Shown here: piece by piece, positions 44,221 through 51,484 of the stretch
Layout of the letters: every line of letters starts with the position of its first letter
Position numbering within the stretch: the stretch's first letter is position 1
DNA from: Rhizobium metallidurans
GTDB lineage: Bacteria; Pseudomonadota; Alphaproteobacteria; Rhizobiales; Rhizobiaceae
NCBI RefSeq assembly: GCF_014196505.1
Contig: NZ_JACIDW010000005.1
Location: 153,002 to 217,001, forward strand
Length of the DNA: 64,000 nucleotides
Direction: 5' to 3'
Notes under the pieces: generated by a model
Databases searched by the model: none
Told to the model about the DNA's origin: nothing
Seen by the model: the letters and a program-made list of their open reading frames with translations, nothing else
Program-made: the position numbers and the translations under genes

Positions 44221-44253
44221 GTTGCATCGCACAATCATGTTGCACTGCACAAT
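44221..44253. promoter_or_regulatory. Direct repeat at phasin promoter, candidate PhaR operator
   Basis: GTTGCATCGCACAAT (44221-44235) and GTTGCACTGCACAAT (44239-44253) differ at two positions and are 18 bases apart. Paired TGCA/GCA elements are the kind of site bound by PhaR, the repressor of phasin genes. The second copy overlaps the -35 element of the phasin promoter. Confidence 0.55.
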
Positions 44254-44268
44254 AAAATGCGCTATATG
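44240..44268 (+). promoter_or_regulatory. Sigma-70-type promoter of the phasin gene
   Basis: TTGCAC, exactly 17 bases, TATATG. It lies 57 bases before the preferred start codon and overlaps the second operator-like repeat. Confidence 0.6.
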
Positions 44269-44324
44269 ATGGCCATCTAACAAACGAGGCTTTCACGATG
44301 CCGAGACCCAAGGAGCAAGCACCA

Positions 44325-44768
44325 ATGGCGAAAATGGAAGACGTATTTTCTATCTCCTCTTTTGACCCCGCGAAGTTCGCTGACTCGTTTCGCGATTTCG
44401 CCGAAAAGGGTTCGCAGCAGTCGCGCGAAGCCTATGCCAAGATGAAGGCCGCCGGCGAAGAAGCCGGCAAGACGCTCGAAACCACCGTCCAGACGGCCCA
44501 GGCCGGTGCCGCCGAGATCGGCCATCAGGCCATCGGCGCGCTGCGCACCAACGCTGAGAACTCGCTGAGCCACATGGACGCGCTTCTCTCGGTCAAGTCC
44601 GTCGCCGAATTCTTCGAGCTGCAGACCTCCTTCCTGCGCAAGCAGGCGGAACTGACGATCGAGCAGGCAAAGGCCATGCAGGAAACCTCCAAGAAGGTTG
44701 CCGAAAATGTTGCCAAGCCGTCGAAGGAAGCAGCCGAAAAGGTCATGGCTTCCTTCAAGGCCGCCTGA
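44325..44768 (+). CDS. phaP: Phasin
   Basis: A 147-residue phasin (phasin_2 type), an amphipathic helical protein coating polyhydroxybutyrate granules. The central region has the family pattern FRDFAEKGSQQSREAYAKMK and later VAEFFELQTSFLRKQAELTI. It ends in an Ala/Lys-rich tail. I prefer ATG 44325, which has AAGGAG at proper distance, over ATG 44298. The gene is preceded by a strong promoter and a tandem repeat, and followed by a terminator. Confidence 0.92.
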   Translation: MAKMEDVFSISSFDPAKFADSFRDFAEKGSQQSREAYAKMKAAGEEAGKTLETTVQTAQAGAAEIGHQAIGALRTNAENSLSHMDALLSVKSVAEFFELQTSFLRKQAELTIEQAKAMQETSKKVAENVAKPSKEAAEKVMASFKAA

Positions 44769-44787
44769 TTTTTGTCACCGACAAACG

Positions 44788-44817
44788 AAAAGGCTGGACC
44801 CTTTGTCCGGCCTTTTT
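44788..44817 (+). terminator. Rho-independent terminator after phasin gene
   Basis: AAAGGCTGGAC pairs with GTCCGGCCTTT (one G-T pair), loop CCTTT, followed by a T-run. Confidence 0.9.
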
Positions 44818-44839
44818 GTATATTAAGGACAGATAGGGC

Positions 44840-44868
44840 TTGAATTAAATTTCAAGTCCCCGTATGTG
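44840..44868 (+). promoter_or_regulatory. Promoter of tRNA-His
   Basis: TTGAAT, 17 bases, TATGTG, ending 27 bases before the mature tRNA. Confidence 0.5.
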
Positions 44869-44895
44869 AGCCCCGTCGCGCCAAGCGACGTTTGT

Positions 44896-44972
44896 GCGGT
44901 TGTAGCTCAGTTGGTTAGAGCGCAGGTTTGTGGCACCTGAGGTCGGAGGTTCGAGACCCCCCAACCGTACCA
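44896..44972 (+). tRNA. tRNA-His (anticodon GTG)
   Basis: A 77-base tRNA with encoded CCA. The D arm contains AGCTCAGTTGGTTAGAGC, the anticodon stem CAGGT/ACCTG encloses loop TTGTGGC with anticodon GTG, and the T loop is TTCGAGA. The acceptor stem GCGGTTG pairs with CAACCGT, so position 1 is a G-T pair. There is no room for a paired G-1, and base 73 is A: the form of tRNA-His known from many alphaproteobacteria, whose histidyl-tRNA synthetase reads the acceptor end differently. The T stem has one A-C mismatch (GGAGG against CCCCC). Confidence 0.97.
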
Positions 44973-45027
44973 TTCCCCACCACGACAAGATTAGGAAGCC
45001 GGCCTGTGCCTCTGTCGAGACGTGGCC

Positions 45028-45909
45028 TCAATGCTTCATCATCACGGGCATGGTCGCGTGCGAAAGCACGTAGCGGGTGATCCGGCCGAACAGCAGTTCC
45101 AGAACATAGCCGTGTCTGAAGGCACCGATGAGCAGGCAGGTGGCTTTCTCCGTCCGGGCGAAGTCGACGATCGCCTTGCCGATCGAACCGCTGCCCGAGG
45201 CCATAGCGACCACCTGTCCGTGAAGCGCAAGGCGTTCAAGCAGCGCTTCGGCGCTGGCCTTGGCCTTGCCGTCGGTATCGTCGACGCAGAGCACGGTGAT
45301 CCGCGCGGCGGCCGACAGCCAGCGCCTGGCGGCGACCAGCGTGTCTTCGGCGTGTCCGTGCTGTCTCCAGCCGATCACCACATGGCCGAAAAGATTGCCC
45401 TGGTAGTAATCTCGCGTGGGCGGCATCAGCACCAGCTTGTGCTGGCTGAACACGACGCTGCGAAAGGCGTCCTGCGCGTCGGCGTTCCCGTGGCTCGATG
45501 TCACCACGAGCTCGCTTGCAGCACATTCGGTCGCGACGCAGCGGGCGACATCGCCGCGGCAATCGTCGAGAAAGACCGTGCGTCGTTGCGGGTCGCGCCG
45601 GCGCCAGGTCACGAATGCCTGGTTCACCTGCTCGAAACGCTGCCGGGACGAGCCCTCGGCGTGATCGCGCAACTGTATCAGATCGATCTCCTCGGCGGAA
45701 AAGACCAGCGTCATCGGTTCCGATCCGATGTGGGCCGCGGCCATGCAGCCATGGATGGCATGTGCCGCGTCCTCGGCAAGGTCGAGGCAGAGCCGGGCGG
45801 TCATCGGGTCCGGCAGCAGCGCCAGAACCTCCGCGCCGCCATGCGATCGGCACAGCGGACTATAACTTTCGAGATCCTGATCGGCTTCTTTTCGATCGCT
45901 TGTGAACAT
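45028..45909 (-). CDS. Universal stress protein family
   Basis: A 293-residue protein with two Usp-like halves. The C-terminal half carries the ATP-binding pattern GAFRHGYVLELLFGRIT followed by HATMPVMMKH, the usual end of UspA proteins. The N-terminal half is diverged. ATG 45909 is chosen because upstream sequence in this frame is unlike a protein. No operon partner; the next gene is divergent beyond 365 bases. Confidence 0.85.
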   Translation of the reverse strand: MFTSDRKEADQDLESYSPLCRSHGGAEVLALLPDPMTARLCLDLAEDAAHAIHGCMAAAHIGSEPMTLVFSAEEIDLIQLRDHAEGSSRQRFEQVNQAFVTWRRRDPQRRTVFLDDCRGDVARCVATECAASELVVTSSHGNADAQDAFRSVVFSQHKLVLMPPTRDYYQGNLFGHVVIGWRQHGHAEDTLVAARRWLSAAARITVLCVDDTDGKAKASAEALLERLALHGQVVAMASGSGSIGKAIVDFARTEKATCLLIGAFRHGYVLELLFGRITRYVLSHATMPVMMKH

Positions 45910-46274
45910 GGCCGTACGCGCTCCAAAGGGCGCTGCCGGGCAAACAATGACCGCATCGGGGCGGCCGCACCGCAGGCGCCAACGACGTGATTTTACGCCT
46001 GCGGATGACGCTCTGCAACAAACTCCGCAGCGAGAAAATCGCATGGTCCGGCGAAGCGCCGCGTTCCCGAAATGGCGCCCGCAACCACCCGCCAATCCCC
46101 GCGCGCACAGCGGACCGGCATTTTTTCGCGGCTGGCCCTTGTATAAAAGGCCTTGCTAATCAATATCATCGCGATGCCCGGAGCCCCCCGTGTCATATTG
46201 CGTTGCAAAATGTGATTGAGAATGCCATTTTCCCGCCGGGGGTTAATTCAGAGTGATTTTAGAAGGAGACTTAT
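45910..46274. other. Gene-free stretch between stress protein and small XRE gene
   Basis: 365 bases without a convincing gene. Short frames on both strands here lack ribosome binding sites and typical codon use. The right end is AT-richer and carries AGAAGGAGA before the XRE gene, so its promoter probably lies around 46140-46240. An imperfect TGAGAAT/ATTTTCC inverted repeat (46217-46233) is noted but not assigned. Confidence 0.4.
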
Positions 46275-46520
46275 ATGTCCATTTCGCTCAGCAATCTGGA
46301 TAAATCCAACGCCCAGCCAATCCCTCCGGTCAACGCAGCCGCAGTTCTGAGAACGGCACGCGAGACCATTGGCTACAGCGTTGATGATCTCGCCGTGACG
46401 TGTGGTTTGCTCGTCGCGGAAATCGAGGAAGTCGAGAGCGGCGAAGATACGGATTCGGCCAAGATCAAGCGGATCGCCGCAGCCTTGCAGCTGCCGCTGA
46501 CCTCGCTCGGCCTCGAATAA
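46275..46520 (+). CDS. Small XRE-type helix-turn-helix protein
   Basis: An 81-residue protein consisting of little more than one helix-turn-helix: VLRTARETIGYSVDDLAVTC, then VAEIEEVESGEDTDSAKIKR and IAAALQLPLTSLGLE. It resembles the DNA-binding domain of XRE regulators without a sensor part. AGAAGGAGA lies 6 bases before the ATG. Targets are unknown. It is a single gene followed by a 12-pair hairpin. Confidence 0.75.
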   Translation: MSISLSNLDKSNAQPIPPVNAAAVLRTARETIGYSVDDLAVTCGLLVAEIEEVESGEDTDSAKIKRIAAALQLPLTSLGLE

Positions 46521-46532
46521 TCCAGTTGTCTT

Positions 46533-46562
46533 GCGGGACTGGCGGTATGTCGCCAGTCCCGC
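46533..46562 (+). terminator. Strong hairpin after XRE gene
   Basis: GCGGGACTGGCG (46533-46544), loop GTATGT, CGCCAGTCCCGC (46551-46562): 12 perfect pairs. No T-run follows, so termination may need Rho or the hairpin may stabilise the mRNA. Confidence 0.65.
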
Positions 46563-46730
46563 CGACTTAACGGTTCCTTAACCGTGTTGCCCGAACCGCA
46601 GGGACGGGCCGATGCCAGAGGTAGTTTTACCTCTCCCCATATAGGATATATTGGCAACCTGAGGGCGAATGTTGAGCCGGGCGCTACATCGTGTTGAGCG
46701 GCAGCCGGACGATATCGTGGGGATGGCATC

Positions 46731-47192
46731 ATGGAACGACGTGCATTTCGCATCGGCGATCGATTGGTCGATGGCGGGGAATTCCTGGAACGCGGCATGC
46801 TGCTCGCGTGCGCGGCTATGGCCGTCGTGCTCCCCATTCTCGGCACCAGTCTTTCCGATACGACCGACGATATCCGCTTGCATGATGCCCGCCTGTTCGG
46901 CGCGGCTACCTATCTTCTGCTTCTGGCCTATACCGCCGGTTTCTTCGGCGTCTTCACGCGTTCCGTGCGCGAGCATATGCGCTTCATCGATCTCGGCGGC
47001 CTGATCATGACCGCCGTTGCCATCTCGCGCGCCGTCTACATGCTTGGCTGGGTTCCGCTTGCCGGTACCGTGGATAACGGCGGCCTTGCGTCGGTGCCGC
47101 TGGCTGGATTTCACCTGTCCTACGGCAGCGTGCCGCTCTTCGTTCTGCTGTTCGGCGGCACATGGCAGTTGCGCCGGTCCTGGCGGACCTGA
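46731..47192 (+). CDS. Putative four-helix membrane protein
   Basis: A 153-residue protein with about four hydrophobic segments: MLLACAAMAVVLPILG, LFGAATYLLLLAYTAGFFGV, LGGLIMTAVAISRAVYML and VPLFVLLFGGTW, joined by short charged loops. ATG 46731 has GGGGATGG upstream. Long frames on the opposite strand here lack membrane or domain features, so the plus strand is preferred. The family is unknown. The following gene encodes a DUF4174 protein. Confidence 0.6.
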   Translation: MERRAFRIGDRLVDGGEFLERGMLLACAAMAVVLPILGTSLSDTTDDIRLHDARLFGAATYLLLLAYTAGFFGVFTRSVREHMRFIDLGGLIMTAVAISRAVYMLGWVPLAGTVDNGGLASVPLAGFHLSYGSVPLFVLLFGGTWQLRRSWRT

Positions 47193-47277
47193 TCGCCCGA
47201 CAATACCGATCCTTTCCCGCTGATCGTGGAACTCCAGCCATCGGCACACGTTTTCCTTGTCTGAGAGGAGCGCGTGC

Positions 47278-47748
47278 ATGGTGGAACCCCCGCCTATTCT
47301 TCAGACAGAAGGCGCAGCGAAGGACCGTGAGGACGGTCGCGACAGGCCCGTTATCGCGAGCCTTGGCCAATTCCGTTGGAACAGCCGCGTCGTCGTGATC
47401 TTTCCCGACAAGGACAATTCCCGAACCGCCCGGCAGGAAAACCAGCTGATGGCGGCCCGGCCGGGCCTGGAGGAGCGCGACGTGGTCGTGTTGAAGGTCA
47501 GTGGCAAGACCGTGCGCCCGCTTCTCGGTGCCGCGGAGGATGTGAAGGAGCAAGCGCTTGCCGGTGAACTGGCCCGGGATCTCGCCGCCCCGCCACCGGG
47601 AGAATTCATGGCCTTCCTTGTCGGCAAGGATGGGACGGTGAAGCTCACGATTGACCAGCCGATCACGGCCGCCGAGCTTTTCGCCATCATCGATGCCATG
47701 CCGATGCGCGCGGGCGAAGCCGCTCGAAACCAGCGCCGGCCACTCTGA
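47278..47748 (+). CDS. DUF4174 domain protein
   Basis: A 156-residue protein. The core (about residues 30-145) runs SLGQFRWNSRVVVIFPDKDN, then RDVVVLKVSGKTVRPLL and FMAFLVGKDGTVKLTIDQPI, a thioredoxin-like pattern of DUF4174 proteins without the CxxC motif. ATG 47278 follows GAGAGGAG. No signal peptide is obvious, unlike many members. Function is unknown. Confidence 0.75.
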   Translation: MVEPPPILQTEGAAKDREDGRDRPVIASLGQFRWNSRVVVIFPDKDNSRTARQENQLMAARPGLEERDVVVLKVSGKTVRPLLGAAEDVKEQALAGELARDLAAPPPGEFMAFLVGKDGTVKLTIDQPITAAELFAIIDAMPMRAGEAARNQRRPL

Positions 47749-47774
47749 CCCACACATCATGAAAGGAGCGGATC

Positions 47775-47933
47775 ATGTCCGTGCCAAACGAACCCTTGCC
47801 CGGCACGCCGCCGATGCCGGGACCCGATTGGGCGCCGCAGCCCCCGATCCACGAACCGGAGCCCGACGCCCTACCCGACGAGCTGCCCAACCCCAATCCG
47901 GATGAAAACGACGAGCCCGCGAAGCACGCGTGA
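47775..47933 (+). CDS. Small proline-rich acidic protein, 52 residues
   Basis: Begins MSVPNEPLPGTPPMPGPDW and ends in a Pro/Asp/Glu/Asn-rich tail (ELPNPNPDENDEPAKHA). ATG 47775 has AAAGGAG 7 bases before it and starts 26 bases after the DUF4174 gene, so they are probably in one operon. About one third of residues are Pro. It is presumably disordered; no function is claimed. Confidence 0.55.
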   Translation: MSVPNEPLPGTPPMPGPDWAPQPPIHEPEPDALPDELPNPNPDENDEPAKHA

Positions 47934-47985
47934 GCCTGGCAACGCCTCGCGAAGCAGGGCGGCAGCAAGGTGTGCGGGGCGCAAG

Positions 47986-48894
47986 CTACAGGAACATCCG
48001 CCGGTCGTCCGACACCAGTTCCTGCAGGAAGTCGACCACGGTGCGCACGCGCAGGAGATCGCGTGCGCTTTCGTGATATGTCGTCCAGTAGGCGCGCTCG
48101 ATCGAGACATCCGGCAGGATGCGGATCAGCTCGGGATATTGCCGGGCGATGTAATCGTGCAGGATGCCGATGCCGGCGCCGGAGCGAACGGCCTCCGTCT
48201 GGCCGGTCGCGGTCGAAATCTCGAAGCCGGCATCCCAGCTGCGCATCACCGCCGACGAGAAGTTCAGCGATGCGGTGAAAACCAGATCCTCGACATAGCC
48301 GATGCGGGGGTGTTCCTTGAGCGTCTCGACATCATCGGGCGCGCCGTTCGCTTGAAGATAGTCCCTCGAGGCGTAGAGCCCGAGCGTGTAGTCCGTCAAT
48401 TTCGCGGAGACGAGACGGCCCTGTTCCGGCCGCTCCAGCGTGATCGCGATATCGGCCTCGCGCTGCGACAGCGAGAAGGAGCGGGGAACCGGCACCAGCT
48501 GTATCCGCAGTTCCGGATGCCGCTTGATCAGCCGGCCCAGCCGCGGCGCCAGAAACGCGACGCCAAAGCCGTCGGGCGCGCCGATCCTCACCGTGCCGGC
48601 GATGCTGCTGTCGAGTTGGCCGAGGCTTGCCTGCGCCCGCAGCATCTCGGTCTCCATCCGCTCGGCCGCATGGAGAAAAGTTTCGCCCTCGGCCGTGAGC
48701 TCGCAGCCATTGGTGCGCCGAACGAGCAGCCGCGTCTTCAGCCGCTCCTCCAGCGTCGTCACCCGTCGGCTCAGCGTGGCGTGGTTGACGCCGAGCCGCT
48801 TGGAGGCGGACAGGATTTGCCCGGTTCGCGCCACGGCCAGGAACATTCGCACATCATCCCAGTCCAAATCGGCCTCCGGCTTTAATTTTTGCAC
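47986..48894 (-). CDS. LysR-family regulator divergent from mmsA
   Basis: A 302-residue LysR-type regulator. The DNA-binding part is MFLAVARTGQILSASKRLGV, then NHATLSRRVTTLEERLKTRL. The sensor half is a normal LysR effector domain (TVRIGAPDGFGVAFLAPRLG). The start is GTG at 48894 with a poor ribosome binding site. The start codon lies within an inverted repeat, suggesting self-control. Divergence from mmsA makes that gene the likely target. Confidence 0.88.
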   Translation of the reverse strand: MQKLKPEADLDWDDVRMFLAVARTGQILSASKRLGVNHATLSRRVTTLEERLKTRLLVRRTNGCELTAEGETFLHAAERMETEMLRAQASLGQLDSSIAGTVRIGAPDGFGVAFLAPRLGRLIKRHPELRIQLVPVPRSFSLSQREADIAITLERPEQGRLVSAKLTDYTLGLYASRDYLQANGAPDDVETLKEHPRIGYVEDLVFTASLNFSSAVMRSWDAGFEISTATGQTEAVRSGAGIGILHDYIARQYPELIRILPDVSIERAYWTTYHESARDLLRVRTVVDFLQELVSDDRRMFL

Positions 48895-48930
48895 AACGGT
48901 TGCTTAAACCTGTTCATTGATCTGTGCAAA
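48888..48930. promoter_or_regulatory. Inverted repeat between lysR and mmsA
   Basis: TTTGCACA (48888-48895) and TGTGCAAA (48923-48930), 27 bases apart. LysR regulators often bind two separated half-sites. The left arm covers the GTG start codon of the regulator. Confidence 0.5.
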
Positions 48931-48987
48931 TTGAAGTGCGATGCTGGTTCATCCAATAAAGACTTTGAAACCAGAGGAGGCACACCC

Positions 48988-50484
48988 ATGCATGAGATTG
49001 GTCATTTCATCGGCGGCAGGCACGTCGTCGGCTCGAGCGGCCGTTCGAGCAACGTCTACAACCCGGCAACGGGCGAAGTTCAGGCGACGGTCGCGCTCGC
49101 CAGCATCGAAGAGATGCGCGCCGCCGTCGAAAACGCCAAGGCCGCGCAGCCGAAGTGGGCGGCCACCAACCCGCAGCGCCGCGCGCGCGTCTTCTTCAAG
49201 TTCGTCGAGCTCTTGAACAAGCATATGGACGAACTCGCCGTCATGCTCTCCAGGGAGCACGGCAAGACGATCGAAGATTCCAAGGGTGACATCGTTCGCG
49301 GTCTCGAAGTCTGCGAATTCGTCTGCGGCATTCCGCACCTGCAGAAGGGCGAGTTCACCGAGGGCGCCGGCCCGGCGATCGACATGTACTCGATGCGCCA
49401 GGCCGTCGGCGTCGGCGCCGGCATCACTCCGTTCAACTTCCCGGCCATGATCCCGATGTGGATGTTCGCGCCCGCCATCGCCTGCGGCAACGCCTTCATC
49501 CTGAAGCCCTCCGAGCGCGATCCGTCCGTGCCGATGCGCCTGGCCGAACTGATGATCGAGGCCGGCCTGCCGGCGGGCATCCTCAACGTCGTCAATGGCG
49601 ACAAGACCGCCGTCGACGCGATCCTCACGGACCCGGATATCGGCGCCGTCTCCTTCGTCGGCTCGACGCCGATCGCGCGCTATGTCTACGGCACGGCGGC
49701 GATGAACGGCAAGCGCGCGCAGTGCTTCGGCGGCGCCAAGAACCACATGATCATCATGCCCGACGCAGACATGGATCAGGCCGTCAACGCGCTGATGGGC
49801 GCTGGCTACGGTTCGGCCGGCGAGCGCTGCATGGCGATCTCCGTCGCCGTCCCGGTCGGTGAGGAAACCGCCAACCGCCTGGTCGAGAAGCTGACGCCGA
49901 AGATCGAGGCGCTGCGCATCGGTCCTTACACGGATGACAAGGCCGACCTCGGTCCGCTCGTCACCAAGGAAGCACAGGCCCGCGTCTCCGGTCTGATCGA
50001 CAAGGGCGTCGAAGAAGGCGCCAAGCTCGTCGTCGATGGTCGCGGCTTCAAGCTGCAGGGCTATGAGGACGGCTACTTCGTCGGCGGCACCCTGTTCGAC
50101 AACGTCACGCCGGATATGGACATCTACAAGACCGAAATCTTCGGGCCGGTCCTCTCCGTCGTTCGCGCCAGGAACTACGAGGAAGCCCTCGAACTGCCGA
50201 TGAAGCACGAATACGGCAACGGCGTCGCGATCTACACCCGTGACGGCGATGCTGCCCGCGACTTCGCCTCGCGCATCAATATCGGCATGATCGGCATCAA
50301 CGTTCCGATCCCGGTTCCGCTTGCCTACCACTCGTTTGGCGGCTGGAAGGCTTCGAGCTTCGGCGACCTCAACCAGCACGGCACGGACTCGATCAAGTTC
50401 TGGACGAAGACCAAGACGATTACCGCCCGCTGGCCATCCGGCATCAAGGACGGCGCCGAGTTCGTCATGCCGACGATGAAGTAA
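48988..50484 (+). CDS. mmsA: MmsA, methylmalonate-semialdehyde dehydrogenase (CoA-acylating)
   Basis: A 498-residue aldehyde dehydrogenase. It converts methylmalonate semialdehyde to propionyl-CoA and malonate semialdehyde to acetyl-CoA, in valine and inositol breakdown. Motifs are GITPFNFPAMIPMWMFAPA, AILTDPDIGAVSFVGSTPIA and YGSAGERCMAISVAVPVG with the catalytic Cys. The Phe-Asn pattern and the Pro-Met-Trp-Met segment identify the MmsA branch. ATG 48988 follows AGAGGAGG. Regulated probably by the divergent LysR protein. Confidence 0.96.
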   Translation: MHEIGHFIGGRHVVGSSGRSSNVYNPATGEVQATVALASIEEMRAAVENAKAAQPKWAATNPQRRARVFFKFVELLNKHMDELAVMLSREHGKTIEDSKGDIVRGLEVCEFVCGIPHLQKGEFTEGAGPAIDMYSMRQAVGVGAGITPFNFPAMIPMWMFAPAIACGNAFILKPSERDPSVPMRLAELMIEAGLPAGILNVVNGDKTAVDAILTDPDIGAVSFVGSTPIARYVYGTAAMNGKRAQCFGGAKNHMIIMPDADMDQAVNALMGAGYGSAGERCMAISVAVPVGEETANRLVEKLTPKIEALRIGPYTDDKADLGPLVTKEAQARVSGLIDKGVEEGAKLVVDGRGFKLQGYEDGYFVGGTLFDNVTPDMDIYKTEIFGPVLSVVRARNYEEALELPMKHEYGNGVAIYTRDGDAARDFASRINIGMIGINVPIPVPLAYHSFGGWKASSFGDLNQHGTDSIKFWTKTKTITARWPSGIKDGAEFVMPTMK

Positions 50485-50511
50485 GTGTTTGTAAAAATTA
50501 CACTTTGGAAG

Positions 50512-50535
50512 CGGGCTCCGTAAGGGGCCCGTTTT
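50512..50535 (+). terminator. Terminator after mmsA
   Basis: CGGGCTCC (50512-50519) pairs with GGGGCCCG (50524-50531), one G-T pair, loop GTAA, followed by TTTT. Confidence 0.8.
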
Positions 50536-50602
50536 CGTTCAGGGCCGGGCGGCGCTCGCCTTTATAACGTGATTCATTTTTTCATCTTTTTCTATTTTGG
50601 AA

Positions 50603-50631
50603 TTGTTCAAAACTATCAAAGGCACTATATA
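50603..50631 (+). promoter_or_regulatory. Promoter of rirA
   Basis: TTGTTC, 17 bases, TATATA; 33 bases before the rirA start codon. The -10 element is close to consensus. I did not find the expected IRO box (TGA-N9-TCA) within it. Confidence 0.6.
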
Positions 50632-50664
50632 CAGCGTCTGACACGAACGAATCTGGAGATCGGC

Positions 50665-51147
50665 ATGCGTTTGACCAAGCAGACCAACTATGCTGTTCGC
50701 ATGTTGATGTACTGCGCTGCCAATGACGGCAGTCTCAGCCGGATTCCGGAAATTGCCAAGGCATACGGCGTTTCCGAGCTCTTTCTGTTCAAGATCCTTC
50801 AGCCGCTGAACAAGGCCGGCCTCGTCGAAACCGTGCGCGGCCGCAACGGTGGCGTGCGCCTGGGCAAGCCTGCCGACAAGATCAGCCTTTTCGATGTCGT
50901 GCGCGTCACCGAAGACAGCTTCGCCATGGCGGAGTGCTTCGAGGACGATGGCGACGTCGATTGCCCGCTGGTCGATAGCTGCGGCCTGAACTCGGCGCTT
51001 CGCAAGGCGCTCAACGCCTTCTTCGACGTGCTGACGCAATACTCGATCGACGATCTGGTCAAGGCGCGCCCGCAGATCAACTTCCTGCTCGGCCTTGACG
51101 GCGATCATCATCACGGCAAGCCGCGGGCTGTCGCGCCGGCTGCCTGA
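50665..51147 (+). CDS. rirA: RirA, iron-responsive Rrf2-family regulator
   Basis: RirA is the rhizobial repressor of iron uptake genes and senses iron through an iron-sulfur cluster. The 160-residue protein shows the Rrf2 helix-turn-helix (TKQTNYAVRMLMYCAA, IPEIAKAYGVSELFLFKILQ) and VRGRNGGVRLGKPADKISL. Three Cys residues suitable as cluster ligands are at 91, 100 and 106 (CFEDDGDVDCPLVDSC). ATG 50665 has TGGAG upstream and gives the expected MRLTKQTNYAV start. It is monocistronic, with its own promoter and terminator. Confidence 0.95.
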   Translation: MRLTKQTNYAVRMLMYCAANDGSLSRIPEIAKAYGVSELFLFKILQPLNKAGLVETVRGRNGGVRLGKPADKISLFDVVRVTEDSFAMAECFEDDGDVDCPLVDSCGLNSALRKALNAFFDVLTQYSIDDLVKARPQINFLLGLDGDHHHGKPRAVAPAA

Positions 51148-51484
51148 AGTAGCAATCGTGAATATAGCGCAACCGCGGTCATCGAGCATGGCCGCGGTTG
51201 TTTTGTTTTCAAAAAGGGATCGAAAGCGCTCGTTGAGCGTGTCGTAATATGTCGTCTCCGACGCGAAATTATACCAAATGCGACGAAAACAAGGGTTATC
51301 CAGCGCGAATATTTCTAAATGCGGCCTATTTTCGGCGGAAAATTACTAAAGTTGTCCGACTGGAAAAATTTTCCACCGGGGTCGTTGATTTCAGCAAATA
51401 AATATCGTTCCATCGGCGCTCGATCCGGAGGAGCGCTCTGGGATCAGAAAAACGTATAAAAGAACAAACCTGGGAAACGAAATC
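51148..51484 (+). other. Gene-free stretch between rirA and dppA
   Basis: 337 bases without a gene. It holds the rirA terminator at the left and an AT-rich probable dppA promoter and leader at the right. A perfect 15-base palindrome, TGGAAAAATTTTCCA, lies at 51361-51375, and a further GGAAAATT upstream at about 51337 could pair with its right arm. A long leader of over 100 bases before dppA is possible. No known riboswitch form is recognised. Confidence 0.45.
51170..51209 (+). terminator. Rho-independent terminator after rirA
   Basis: CAACCGCGGTC (51170-51180), loop of 9 bases, GGCCGCGGTTG (51190-51200), one G-T pair, followed by TTTTGTTTT. Confidence 0.9.

Noticed and set aside
45993..46208. 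Short frames on both strands in the 45.9-46.3 kb gap
   Set aside because: Arg/Pro-rich shadow-like composition and no ribosome binding site.
46217..46233. Fur-like inverted repeat TGAGAAT-GCC-ATTTTCC
   Set aside because: Only five of seven arm positions match, and the downstream gene gives no reason to expect iron control.
46578..47760. Minus-strand frames opposite the four-helix protein and DUF4174 genes
   Set aside because: No ribosome binding sites or domain patterns; the plus strand has membrane helices and a recognised domain with good start signals.
50632..50664. IRO box (TGA-N9-TCA) for RirA self-control
   Set aside because: A TGA is present but the matching TCA is not at the right distance.
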